Positions 9,393 to 18,194 of a DNA stretch of 64,000 nucleotides are shown piece after piece. Each line of letters starts with the position of its first letter. Positions within the stretch are counted from its first letter, which is position 1. Below the pieces are notes generated by a model that worked only from the letters and a program-made list of their open reading frames with translations, searched no databases and had not been told where the DNA came from. Location of the stretch: positions 8,226 to 72,225 of the forward strand of contig DNFT01000011.1 of the NCBI GenBank assembly GCA_003486385.1. Direction: 5' to 3'. This DNA comes from Eubacterium sp. (GTDB taxonomy: Bacteria > Bacillota > Clostridia > Lachnospirales > Lachnospiraceae). A program made the position numbers and the translations under genes.

Positions 9393-10508
9393 ATGACAAA
9401 AAATAAAAAGAAAAAAATGAAGATATGGCAAAAGGCTCTGCTTTTTTTCGCAGAGCTTGTTGTATTATGTGTGGTTGTGGCTGTATGGTATATAGTTGAT
9501 AAGTTTGGAAAGCTAGAGGTAAAGGAGATTGACAGAGAGGCGATAGACCTTATAATTGCCCCGGAGGTCAAGGCAAATGAGGCACTCAAAGGATACACCA
9601 ACTATCTCCTGCTTGGAACGGATGCACGCGACAATTCACTCGAGGCAATGAATAAGACAGGTGAGGGCAACACGGACGCCATCATAATAGCAAGTCTTAA
9701 CAATGATACCAAGGAAGTGAAGCTTGTCTCGGTATATAGGGATACATTGCTCATGGTGCCTGCATCGGGAGGCTTTAATGATACCTACAGAAAGGCAACG
9801 GAGGCTTTCTTCTATTCGGGAGTTGAGGCGACGATAAGCATGATTAATCTGAACCTGGACCTTAACATTACAGACTATGTCATGGTTAATTTCGAGGCAC
9901 TTATAAGGATTGTCGATGCGGTTGGCGGAGTCGACCTTGAGATTACGGAGCAGGAGCTTTATTGGCTCAATGAATATTTGAGAGATACTGGACTTAACAC
10001 AGGAAGAACCTACGAGACTGTTCCTAGTGCAGGAATGGTTCACCTTGACGGAATACAGGCGACAGCCTACTGCCGTATAAGATATGCGGACGGAACACTT
10101 GATTACGGACGTGCGGAGAGACAGCGCAAGATTATCAGTCTTATATTCGAGAAGGCAAAGAAGATGAATCTGAATCAGCTTACCAATGCGATAAACGGTG
10201 TGCTTGACAATGTAGTTACAAGTGTCCCTGTTGCAGAGATAATCGGGATGATACCTAGTGTCTTTGATTTTTCACTGGCTGACCAGACAGGCTTTCCGTT
10301 TGAAAAGTTCGGTTCCATGAAGAAGGTGCCGGAGATTAATATTGCGGATCCTGTATTTGCAATGACACTTGAATCGAATGTCAGTGAACTGCATAAATAT
10401 CTGTTCGGTGTCGACGGCTATGAGCCTACATCGCGAATAAAGGATATAAGCGCTTATCTTCAGGCATTGTATGATAAGAATTATTATCCGGGAAATATAT
10501 ACCAGTAG
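9393..10508 (+). CDS. LytR-CpsA-Psr (LCP) family glycopolymer ligase
   Basis: LCP enzymes transfer lipid-linked glycopolymers to peptidoglycan outside the membrane. N terminus is very basic, then one transmembrane segment (about residues 10-32), then the LCP core: LLLGTDARDNS near 68, the VSVYRDTLLMVP strand, MVNFEALIRIVDAVGGVDLE and RYADGTLDYGRAERQRKII with the conserved pyrophosphate-binding arginines. 371 aa. Placed right after the priming enzyme, it is the probable ligase for this locus's product and argues that the glycan is wall-anchored, not a free exopolysaccharide. Confidence 0.92.
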   Translation: MTKNKKKKMKIWQKALLFFAELVVLCVVVAVWYIVDKFGKLEVKEIDREAIDLIIAPEVKANEALKGYTNYLLLGTDARDNSLEAMNKTGEGNTDAIIIASLNNDTKEVKLVSVYRDTLLMVPASGGFNDTYRKATEAFFYSGVEATISMINLNLDLNITDYVMVNFEALIRIVDAVGGVDLEITEQELYWLNEYLRDTGLNTGRTYETVPSAGMVHLDGIQATAYCRIRYADGTLDYGRAERQRKIISLIFEKAKKMNLNQLTNAINGVLDNVVTSVPVAEIIGMIPSVFDFSLADQTGFPFEKFGSMKKVPEINIADPVFAMTLESNVSELHKYLFGVDGYEPTSRIKDISAYLQALYDKNYYPGNIYQ

Positions 10509-10546
10509 AATTGATGCTGTAAGCATGCAGCAGAATGGGGATTGAT

Positions 10547-12559
10547 GTGAAAAAAGGAGATTTAGCAAAACATAACGCAGCAGCATATAAGGGATATGTT
10601 ATAAGAATTCTGATTGTCGCTGCGATATGTATATTGTCTGCATTTGCCGTGGAGCTGTTCTGTAATATTAAGCTGATGAGACTTCCGGCAGATATAAAGG
10701 GCGTACATGATACGGAGTTTACCGAGAAAGTATTTGATGTGGCTGCAATCGTGGAGGGCGACCCGGAAAACGGACTTGAGTACAGACCGCACGAGGAATA
10801 TGAAGCATACCAGGGAATGAAATGCTATTATATAGAGCCGGATGGCTATGTAAATAAGCTGGTCATAGATTACAGGAACGCTTCGGCGGCGTATTTTGAT
10901 ATTGTGGTTTTATGCGAGAACAGGTTTGGATATCTTGAGAGTTGGACAACCAAGGACAACAATCCGATATATATATCCGAATCGACAGTAAACATAGATA
11001 AGAATGCCAAGGGTATATGGATAATTCCGAAGGAAAATAATACCCCTCAGTATGACAATGATGTTGAGCTTTTAAATGTAGCGGTGAAAAACACTCCTGT
11101 ATTTAATCACTTCAGATTTATTTTTGTTTTTCTGCTTGTGCTATGTGCCGGATTATTAGTGGTATTAAGAGATGTCATTTCGGCTCATTTAGAGTATGGA
11201 TTTCTTATAACAGGGCTATGTGCAGGATTTATTTTCTGTCTGGCAATGCCATTGTCGCGTGTTGGATGGGATGAGGAGACACATCTTAGAAGTGTGTACT
11301 GGCTGGATATAACAGGAAGTTACGAATATAACTGCTTCCTGCATAATTATATTGATGGAGGAGCGGAGAACCTTCCGTTTGAATACAGTACATCTTATGA
11401 GGAATACCTGCACATATTTGAGAGAGTTAATGAGCTGTCGACACCGGGTGAGACTGATCCTGCAACATCACATCACTGGGGAACAAGCGGTTTTGCAACA
11501 TTTTCATATTTTTTCATGGCGATAACCTGCAATATATGTAAGCTGGCAGGACTTCCGTTTGCATACACATATATTCTGCTCAGAATGACCAACATGCTGA
11601 TGTATGTGATAGTGGTATTCTTCGCAGTGCGGAAGCTTCCGAAGGGAAAGCTGATTATGAGTGCAATTGCACTTATGCCTACGCCTATGTATCTTGCCTG
11701 CACCATATCTTATGATACGGTTGTCACGGGATTCCTGTTTTTGGGAATGGCATATCTTTTCTATCTCATGTTTACGGATAAAAAGCTTACATGGTGGGAA
11801 TATCTTGTGTTTATAGGTGGCATGGCGTATGGTTCATCCAGAAAATCCATTTATATACCGCTTATACTGCTTGGAGTATTTCTTCCTCACCGGATTTTTA
11901 AAGATAAAAAGCAGGAGAGGATAATGAAAACGGGTGTGATTGTCATTCTCCTCTTAATACTGAGTACATTTGTACTGCCTGCGATTATAAGTCCGTCCAC
12001 AGAAGGAGACTTAAGAGGCGGGACAACGAGCCATGCCGGGCAGCTGGGCAGTGTATTCTCCAATCCGGTCGGCTATGCAGCACTGCTTCTTTCTACAATG
12101 TGGCAGCATTTGTGGGACTTCGGAATCGGCACGCCGACGCTTGATTTCATGGCGTACCTTGGTGCGGGAAGTCTTACCTATGTGATAGTGATATACCTTG
12201 TAACTATAACAATCACATCGGAAAATACGGTCTATGTACAGAATGACAAAAAGAAATGGGTTGCCGAAAATATGCCCGTATGGCTGAAGGCATTGATATA
12301 TTTCCTTGTGTTCGGAGTCATGTGCCTTATATGGACTTCAATGTATATAAGCTATACGGAGGTAGGAAAGACAGCTATGGCAGGAGTACAGGGAAGATAT
12401 TATATTCCGTTATTGTTTCCGGTTCTGTTTACCCTGAGCTTTAACAGAGTCAATTCAAACTGGAATAAAGTGCGCTATAATGTTACCTGCCTGTTGATTT
12501 CGACATTCATTATCTTTTATAGTATCTGGGAGATACTTATAAGACAGTGCAGTCTTTAG
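10547..12559 (+). CDS. DUF2142-family polytopic membrane protein
   Basis: About 670 aa. I favour GTG 10547, with GGGGA at 10537-10541 as ribosome site, over ATG 10535 which has none. One N-terminal helix, an extracytoplasmic beta-rich region (to about residue 190), then ten or more membrane segments; GWDEETHLRSVYWL lies on the first large loop and resembles the acidic loop motif of GT-C glycosyltransferases and DUF2142 proteins. DUF2142 members sit in many surface-glycan loci and probably use lipid-linked sugars to decorate the polymer outside, but the activity is not established. Confidence 0.8.
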   Translation: MKKGDLAKHNAAAYKGYVIRILIVAAICILSAFAVELFCNIKLMRLPADIKGVHDTEFTEKVFDVAAIVEGDPENGLEYRPHEEYEAYQGMKCYYIEPDGYVNKLVIDYRNASAAYFDIVVLCENRFGYLESWTTKDNNPIYISESTVNIDKNAKGIWIIPKENNTPQYDNDVELLNVAVKNTPVFNHFRFIFVFLLVLCAGLLVVLRDVISAHLEYGFLITGLCAGFIFCLAMPLSRVGWDEETHLRSVYWLDITGSYEYNCFLHNYIDGGAENLPFEYSTSYEEYLHIFERVNELSTPGETDPATSHHWGTSGFATFSYFFMAITCNICKLAGLPFAYTYILLRMTNMLMYVIVVFFAVRKLPKGKLIMSAIALMPTPMYLACTISYDTVVTGFLFLGMAYLFYLMFTDKKLTWWEYLVFIGGMAYGSSRKSIYIPLILLGVFLPHRIFKDKKQERIMKTGVIVILLLILSTFVLPAIISPSTEGDLRGGTTSHAGQLGSVFSNPVGYAALLLSTMWQHLWDFGIGTPTLDFMAYLGAGSLTYVIVIYLVTITITSENTVYVQNDKKKWVAENMPVWLKALIYFLVFGVMCLIWTSMYISYTEVGKTAMAGVQGRYYIPLLFPVLFTLSFNRVNSNWNKVRYNVTCLLISTFIIFYSIWEILIRQCSL

Positions 12560-12645
12560 AAAAGCAGGGAATAATCAAAAATTCAGTTTCTGATAGGCAG
12601 ATATATTCTGCTTATCATAAAAGAATTATTTTAAGGAGATGTACT

Positions 12646-13509
12646 ATGAAGAAAATAATAATAACCGGGTGCAACGGACAGCTTGGAAGAGCCATGAATA
12701 AGGTGTTGGACGGCAATAGCGGGTATGAGCTTGTGAACACGGATGTTGCTGAGCTTGATATAACGGATATAGACGCAGTGCTTGCTTTCGTGGAGAGGAT
12801 TCAGCCTTATGCGATAGTGAACTGTGCGGCATACACAGCGGTTGATGCGTGTGAGGTTAACAGGGAGCTTGCTTATAAGATTAATGCTGTTGGTCCGAGA
12901 AATCTTGCCATTGCCGCAGAAAAATATAACGCTAAGCTTATACATGTGTCTACAGACTATGTTTTTGCCGGAAACGGAACAGCTCCGTATACAGAGTTTG
13001 ATGCGGTTGGGCCTAAGAGCATGTATGGTTTTACCAAGCTTGCAGGTGAGAATTTTGTAAGGGATTTTTCAAAGCATTATTTTATTGTCAGAACAGCATG
13101 GCTCTATGGTGACGGAAAGAATTTCTTAAAGACTATGTTAAGACTTTCTGAGACACATGACGAGATAACGGTAGTCGATGACCAGATTGGTTCACCTACA
13201 AGTGCGATGGAGCTTGCAAGAGCGATAAGCTGGCTTATACCGACGGAAAATTACGGAGTATATCATGGAACCTGTGAGAATTACTGTTCATGGGCTGATT
13301 TCACAGAAGCAATATTTAAAAAGACCGGTAAAACCACGAAGGTTGTACATGTAAGCACAGCGCAGTATCAGGCAGCACATCCTGAGTCTGCCGACAGACC
13401 GGCTTATTCTGTTCTGGATAATTATATGTTCCGTCTTGTGGGAGGATATACATTTGCGGATTGGGAGAGTGCACTTGATGAGTACCTCAAGGAGAATGGG
13501 CTTGCGTAG
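12646..13509 (+). CDS. rfbD: dTDP-4-dehydrorhamnose reductase
   Basis: Last step of dTDP-L-rhamnose synthesis. The start is ATG 12646 (MKKIIITGCNGQLGRAMN), with AAGGAG eight bases upstream; the frame opens earlier at 12547 but without a ribosome site. NAD(P)-binding GCNGQLG at residues 8-14, catalytic YGFTKLAGE (YxxxK), and HVSTDYVFAG typical of RmlD. 287 aa, full length. It is separated from rfbB by 198 bp, unlike the tight packing of the rest of the rhamnose genes. Confidence 0.95.
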   Translation: MKKIIITGCNGQLGRAMNKVLDGNSGYELVNTDVAELDITDIDAVLAFVERIQPYAIVNCAAYTAVDACEVNRELAYKINAVGPRNLAIAAEKYNAKLIHVSTDYVFAGNGTAPYTEFDAVGPKSMYGFTKLAGENFVRDFSKHYFIVRTAWLYGDGKNFLKTMLRLSETHDEITVVDDQIGSPTSAMELARAISWLIPTENYGVYHGTCENYCSWADFTEAIFKKTGKTTKVVHVSTAQYQAAHPESADRPAYSVLDNYMFRLVGGYTFADWESALDEYLKENGLA

Positions 13510-13707
13510 AGGATAATCAGGAATATAATCAATTGAAAGTAACAGGTTGAATTATGTAATGAGTTATGGTAACATACAATGGTTTGAATGCAGGAGGGAG
13601 CAGACTTATGTCTGCAGCATAGGAAATTGACCTGTTTTAGGAGAAATAATTGCAGTATATATGTGCGGAAACACGATATTTTATTAGTTGGAAGGAGATT
13701 ATGTAAA

Positions 13708-14787
13708 ATGAGAACTTATCTAGTAACAGGAGGAGCCGGATTTATCGGTTCGAACTACATACACTACATGTTTAAGAAGTATGGCGATACTATCCGCATC
13801 ATCAATGTGGATGTGCTCACCTACGCGGGAAACCTTGAGAATCTCAAGGATATAGCAGACAAGCCTAACTATACATTTGTAAGGGCTGATATCTGTGACA
13901 AGGAGGCAATCGAGAAGATCTTTGCCGAGAACGATATCGACAGAGTTGTACATTTCGCAGCAGAGAGCCATGTTGACAGAAGCATCAAGAACCCTGAGGT
14001 CTTTGTAAAGACTAACGTGCTGGGAACAGCGGTCATGTTAAATGCCGCAAAGAAGGCGTGGGAGCTTCCGGACGGCTCATACAAGGAGGGTAAGAAGTTC
14101 CTCCATGTATCCACGGATGAGGTATACGGCTCACTTCCTGATGATGACACAGCCTTCTTCTATGAGACAACACCAATCGACCCACACAGCCCGTATTCGG
14201 CGAGCAAGGCTTCATCGGACATGCTTGTGAAGGCATATATTGACACCTACCATTTCCCTGCAAATATTACCAACTGCAGCAACAACTACGGTCCATACCA
14301 GTTCCCTGAGAAGCTTATCCCGCTTATCATCAACAATGCACTTTCAGGGAAGAAGCTTCCTGTGTACGGCGATGGAAAGAATGTGAGAGACTGGCTCTAT
14401 GTTGAGGATCACGCCAAGGCTATCGACATGGTTCAGGAGCAGGGCGTTCTCGGTGAGCGCTACAATATCGGCGGACACAATGAGAAGCAGAACATCGAGA
14501 TTATAAAGATTATCCTTGAGACACTCAATGAGATGCTTCCTGATTCAGACCCTAGGAAGGCTCACATCAATGAGGAGCTTATAACCTACGTTGCAGACCG
14601 CAAGGGACATGACAGACGCTATGCCATCGCACCGGACAAGATTAAGGCTGCTGTAGGCTGGGTTCCGGACACAATGTTCAAGGACGGAATCAAGCTCACA
14701 ATCAAGTGGTATTTTGAGCATGAGGACTGGATGAAGAACGTGACAAGCGGCGATTACCAGAAGTATTATGCTGAGATGTATAAATAA
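13708..14787 (+). CDS. rfbB: dTDP-glucose 4,6-dehydratase
   Basis: Second step of dTDP-L-rhamnose synthesis. Start ATG 13708 ([17 protein letters not shown]) with GAAGGAG upstream; an ATG at 13588 is in frame but lacks a ribosome site. GGAGFIG dinucleotide motif at residues 8-14, STDEVYG with the active-site Asp-Glu pair, YSASKASSD catalytic YxxxK, and [14 protein letters not shown] substrate loop. 359 aa. The leader between rfbD and rfbB contains a small perfect hairpin (GCAGAC 13600-13605 with GTCTGC 13610-13615) nested between AACAGGT 13541-13547 and ACCTGTT 13630-13636, which may stabilise or regulate the downstream message. Confidence 0.96.
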   Translation: MRTYLVTGGAGFIGSNYIHYMFKKYGDTIRIINVDVLTYAGNLENLKDIADKPNYTFVRADICDKEAIEKIFAENDIDRVVHFAAESHVDRSIKNPEVFVKTNVLGTAVMLNAAKKAWELPDGSYKEGKKFLHVSTDEVYGSLPDDDTAFFYETTPIDPHSPYSASKASSDMLVKAYIDTYHFPANITNCSNNYGPYQFPEKLIPLIINNALSGKKLPVYGDGKNVRDWLYVEDHAKAIDMVQEQGVLGERYNIGGHNEKQNIEIIKIILETLNEMLPDSDPRKAHINEELITYVADRKGHDRRYAIAPDKIKAAVGWVPDTMFKDGIKLTIKWYFEHEDWMKNVTSGDYQKYYAEMYK

Positions 14788-14807
14788 TAAAAGAGAGGAT
14801 TGATACC

Positions 14808-15677
14808 ATGAAGGGAATCATACTTGCCGGAGGCTCCGGCACAAGACTTTACCCACTTACAAAGGCTATCTCCAAGCAGATTATGCCTGTATATGACAAG
14901 CCTATGATATATTATCCACTGTCGACACTTATGCTTGCTGGCATAAGGGAGGTGCTTATCATATCGACACCGAGGGATCTGCCGGTATTTAAGGAGCTTC
15001 TTGGTGATGGAAGCCAGCTTGGAATGACATTCGAGTATGCCGTTCAGGAGAGCCCTAGAGGACTTGCAGATGCATTCATCATCGGTGAGAGGTTCATCGG
15101 CAATGACAGGGTGGCACTTGTTCTTGGAGACAATATCTTCTATGGACAGAGCTTCTCAAAGGTGCTTGAAAGAGCTGCTGCGCGTGAGAGCGGTGCGACC
15201 ATATTCGGTTACTATGTGAGAGACCCTAGAGAGTACGGTGTCGTTGAATTTGACGAGAACGGAAAGGCACTCTCAATCGAGGAGAAGCCTGAGAATCCTA
15301 AGTCCAACTATGCGGTTCCGGGACTTTATTTCTACGACAATGATGTTGTTGAGATTGCCAAGAATGTAAAGCCGTCTGCCAGAGGAGAGATAGAGATTAC
15401 AAGTATCAACAACGAGTATTTGAACCGTGGAACCCTTCAGGTGGAGACACTTGGAAGAGGCTTTGCATGGCTTGATACCGGCAACCATGATGCACTCCTT
15501 GATGCAGCGGATTTCGTTGCAGCGTTCCAGAAGAGACAGGGACTCTATATTTCTTGTATAGAGGAGATTGCATATAAGAGAGGCTTCATAGACAGAGAGC
15601 AGCTTGTTAAGCTTGCACAGCCGCTTCTTAAGACAGCCTATGGAAAGTATCTTATTGAGATTGCGAACGGATTGTAG
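14808..15677 (+). CDS. rfbA: Glucose-1-phosphate thymidylyltransferase
   Basis: First step of dTDP-L-rhamnose synthesis: glucose-1-phosphate plus dTTP to dTDP-glucose. [18 protein letters not shown] contains the GGSGTRL nucleotidyltransferase motif; [18 protein letters not shown] and LGDNIFYG with the metal-binding Asp follow; EEKPENPKS is the conserved lysine region. 289 aa, full length. It lies 20 bp after rfbB and 13 bp before rfbC, clearly one transcription unit. Confidence 0.97.
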   Translation: MKGIILAGGSGTRLYPLTKAISKQIMPVYDKPMIYYPLSTLMLAGIREVLIISTPRDLPVFKELLGDGSQLGMTFEYAVQESPRGLADAFIIGERFIGNDRVALVLGDNIFYGQSFSKVLERAAARESGATIFGYYVRDPREYGVVEFDENGKALSIEEKPENPKSNYAVPGLYFYDNDVVEIAKNVKPSARGEIEITSINNEYLNRGTLQVETLGRGFAWLDTGNHDALLDAADFVAAFQKRQGLYISCIEEIAYKRGFIDREQLVKLAQPLLKTAYGKYLIEIANGL

Positions 15678-15690
15678 GAGGAATTTTATA

Positions 15691-16314
15691 ATGGGACAGA
15701 TTACGGTAAGCAAGTGTTACACTGAGGACGGAGTTGAGATAGAGGGACTCAAGGTTATCGAGCCTAAGGTGTTCGGTGATTCGAGAGGATATTTTTACGA
15801 GGTCTATAATTATAATGATTATGCGGCAGCAGGAATAGACATGCAGTTCGTGCAGGATAATCAGTCAGGCTCTAAGAAGGGTGTTATACGAGGACTTCAT
15901 TTCCAGAAGCAGTTCCCGCAGGATAAGCTTGTGAGAGCTTCCAAGGGGACAGTTTTTGATGTTGCCGTAGATTTAAGAGAAGGTTCTAAGACCTTCGGCA
16001 AGTGGTATGGCGTTGAGCTGTCAGACGAGAACAAGAAGCAGTTCTTCATTCCTAAGAACTTTGCGCATGGCTTCGTTGTGCTCTCAGACACAGCGGAGTT
16101 CGCATACAAGTGTACGGACTTCTATCACCCGAATGACGAGGGCGGTATTATATGGAATGACCCGCAGGTAGGAGTCAAGTGGCCTATACCTGAAGGGATG
16201 GAGCTCATATTCTCCGATAAGGATACCAAGTGGGGAACACTTGCAGAGTATGTGGAGGCAGGTTGGGACAGGGGTCAGACCCCGGTGTCCCAGAACATGG
16301 GACACGGGGTCTGA
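15691..16314 (+). CDS. rfbC: dTDP-4-dehydrorhamnose 3,5-epimerase with a repeat-derived tail
   Basis: Third step of dTDP-L-rhamnose synthesis. Start ATG 15691 (MGQITVSKCYTEDG) with GGAGGAA upstream, not 15604. RmlC cupin with DSRGYFYEVYN, QDNQSGSKKGVIRGLHFQ (catalytic His) and FFIPKNFAHGFVVLSD (second His). 207 aa. The C terminus is odd: the last residues (WDRGQTPVSQNMGHGV) and the stop codon are encoded by a 68-bp palindrome at 16261-16328, so an inserted repeat appears to have replaced the native end. The conserved catalytic body ends before that and should be unaffected. Confidence 0.95.
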   Translation: MGQITVSKCYTEDGVEIEGLKVIEPKVFGDSRGYFYEVYNYNDYAAAGIDMQFVQDNQSGSKKGVIRGLHFQKQFPQDKLVRASKGTVFDVAVDLREGSKTFGKWYGVELSDENKKQFFIPKNFAHGFVVLSDTAEFAYKCTDFYHPNDEGGIIWNDPQVGVKWPIPEGMELIFSDKDTKWGTLAEYVEAGWDRGQTPVSQNMGHGV

Positions 16315-16328
16315 CCCCTGTCCCAACC
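16261..16328. repeat. Long near-perfect palindrome at the 3' end of rfbC
   Basis: Left arm 16261-16292 and right arm 16298-16328 are reverse complements except for one extra G in the left arm; the loop is GAACA. The core GGGGTCAGACCCC is repeated inside each arm. The stop codon of rfbC lies in the right arm at 16312-16314. No T-run follows, so it is not a normal terminator; it resembles a small REP-like or MITE-like element. It could reduce expression of the ABC exporter genes downstream or shield the rhamnose messages from decay. Confidence 0.85.
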
Positions 16329-16362
16329 TGTCCTTGTCAATGTCAAAAGGAAAGGATTCACA

Positions 16363-17142
16363 ATGCACAATTCAATCAGAGCCAATTTTAATAAATTTAA
16401 GCCGCTGTTATTCGAGCTTATCTCGCGTGATATAAAAAATAAATACCGTCGTTCTGTGCTGGGTGTGCTTTGGACTCTTTTAAATCCGCTATTTATGATG
16501 ATAATTCTATCGGCAGTATTTTCACATATATTTGGATTTGCCGTTGAAAATTATCCTATATATATATTGTGTGGACAGGTACTCTACAATTTCTTTTCCG
16601 AGTCGACACAGTCTGCCATGAATTCGATAATACACAGTGCAGCGCTTATTAAGAAGGTATACGTTCCAAAATATATATTTGTGCTCTCAAGGATTTTGTC
16701 CTGCTCAATCAATATATTTGCATCATACGCGGCACTCCTCATAGTGATGGTTGTGCTTAGGACACCGCTTCACTATACCATGTTCCTTTCGGTGATACCT
16801 ATTGCAATCATGATTATGTTTTCTATGGGTGTAGGGTTTATACTGGCTGCGTTGTCGGTAAAGTACAGGGATATAGTGCACTTATATTCGGTGTTCCTTA
16901 CAGGCTTCATTTACCTTGCTCCGATTATGTATCCGATTGATATACTTAATAATGTGCTTAGAACTATAGTGAAAATTAACCCGGTAACCAATATACTTGA
17001 GATGTTCAGGGAATTTATGATGTACAATTCAATGCCGGACGCATACACGATTGTGATGTCAATAGTGCCGAGTGCGTTGGTGCTTGCGATAGGACTTCTT
17101 GTGTTCTATAAGAAACAGGATGAGTTTATATTATATCTTTAG
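16363..17142 (+). CDS. ABC-2 polysaccharide export permease (Wzm/TagG-like)
   Basis: Membrane half of the exporter that flips the finished lipid-linked glycan to the outside. 259 aa with an amphipathic N terminus (LISRDIKNKYRRSVLGVLW, the hallmark of this family) and six membrane segments; LTGFIYLAPIMYPI and NPVTNILEMFREFMM are typical. The gene starts 34 bp past the rfbC palindrome with a good AAAGGA ribosome site. Its partner ATPase follows after 55 bp. Presence of this pair instead of Wzx/Wzy shows an ABC-dependent export route with chain completion in the cytoplasm. Confidence 0.93.
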   Translation: MHNSIRANFNKFKPLLFELISRDIKNKYRRSVLGVLWTLLNPLFMMIILSAVFSHIFGFAVENYPIYILCGQVLYNFFSESTQSAMNSIIHSAALIKKVYVPKYIFVLSRILSCSINIFASYAALLIVMVVLRTPLHYTMFLSVIPIAIMIMFSMGVGFILAALSVKYRDIVHLYSVFLTGFIYLAPIMYPIDILNNVLRTIVKINPVTNILEMFREFMMYNSMPDAYTIVMSIVPSALVLAIGLLVFYKKQDEFILYL

Positions 17143-17197
17143 TGCTTCGATACATTTTGGGAAGCTGTGTTTTTAGAATAAATTTAGGGAAGAGAAG

Positions 17198-17959
17198 ATG
17201 GAAGATAAAAAATCATTCGATGATGTAATTATAGAAGTGAATAATGTATCGCGCTGCTTCAATCTGGCAAGGGAGAGAGTTGACAGCCTTAAGGAGTATA
17301 TTGTCCGCAGGCTGAAGGGGAATCTGCATTTCGATGAATTCTGGGCGCTCAACGGCATTACGTTCAACGTAAAGCGCGGCGAGTCAATCGGACTTATCGG
17401 GCTTAACGGAAGCGGAAAGAGTACCATGCTTAAGGTAATCGCAGGTGTGCTTAAGCCGACAGGCGGAAGCGTGAGGGTATTGGGAAGCGTGGCACCGCTT
17501 ATAGAGCTTGGAGCCGGCTTTGATTCGGATTTGACCGCAAGGGAAAATATATTTCTTAACGGAGCTCTTCTTGGACACTCGAGAGCTGTGATGCGCGGAT
17601 ATTATGACGATATAGTGAATTTTGCGGAGCTGCATGATTTTATGGATGTACCGGTCAAGAATTTTTCATCCGGAATGACATCAAGACTGGCTTTTTCGAT
17701 TGCGACGATAGGAAAGCCGGATATACTGATTGTCGATGAGGTTCTGGCAGTCGGAGATTCTAAGTTCCAGCAGAAATGTATAGACAGGATTCAGGAAATG
17801 ATGAGTCAGGGAACAACGGTTCTTTTTGTTTCGCATAGTATAGAGCAGGTAAAGCTTGTGTGCAAGAAGGTGGTATGGCTTGAACATGGAAAGCTTAAGG
17901 CTTATGGCGATGCCTTGGAAATATGTGAACAGTATGAGAATATGTATGGTGGCAGATAA
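17198..17959 (+). CDS. ABC polysaccharide export ATPase (Wzt/TagH-like)
   Basis: Drives glycan export with the preceding permease. Walker A GLNGSGKST near residue 70, Q-loop region, signature FSSGMTSRLAFS, Walker B ILIVDEVLAVGD and switch His in LFVSHSIEQ. The FDEFWALNGITFNVKRGES opening is typical of the Wzt/TagH group. At 253 aa it stops right after the ATPase domain, so it lacks the C-terminal carbohydrate-binding domain that some Wzt proteins use to check the end-cap of the chain; length control must be elsewhere, if present. Confidence 0.94.
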   Translation: MEDKKSFDDVIIEVNNVSRCFNLARERVDSLKEYIVRRLKGNLHFDEFWALNGITFNVKRGESIGLIGLNGSGKSTMLKVIAGVLKPTGGSVRVLGSVAPLIELGAGFDSDLTARENIFLNGALLGHSRAVMRGYYDDIVNFAELHDFMDVPVKNFSSGMTSRLAFSIATIGKPDILIVDEVLAVGDSKFQQKCIDRIQEMMSQGTTVLFVSHSIEQVKLVCKKVVWLEHGKLKAYGDALEICEQYENMYGGR

Positions 17960-17968
17960 GAGCAAAGG

Positions 17969-18184
17969 ATGGATTGGAATATGAAATATGTAAAGAGAAT
18001 AGTGGCAGTGGTTATATATGTTTTGTTTGCATATTTTTATGCATTTCTTCCTGATTTTAGTATAAAAGGCGGATTCAGTGTCAGCCTGAATCCGTTTAAT
18101 CCGGAGACATTTATAATGATGCTCTTTATAGGGGCGTACTTGACAGCATTCTGGATAATTATTAACAGGCTGTTTAGGAATTAG
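17969..18184 (+). CDS. Small two-helix membrane protein
   Basis: 71 aa (or 67 from ATG 17981). Two hydrophobic segments at about residues 10-27 and 45-65 separated by a short loop; no motif recognised. It is packed between the export ATPase (9 bp) and the large glycosyltransferase (10 bp), so it is probably translated as part of the operon. A role as an accessory subunit of the exporter or of a membrane glycosyltransferase is inference from position only. Confidence 0.6.
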   Translation: MDWNMKYVKRIVAVVIYVLFAYFYAFLPDFSIKGGFSVSLNPFNPETFIMMLFIGAYLTAFWIIINRLFRN

Positions 18185-18194
18185 GAGGGAGAGC

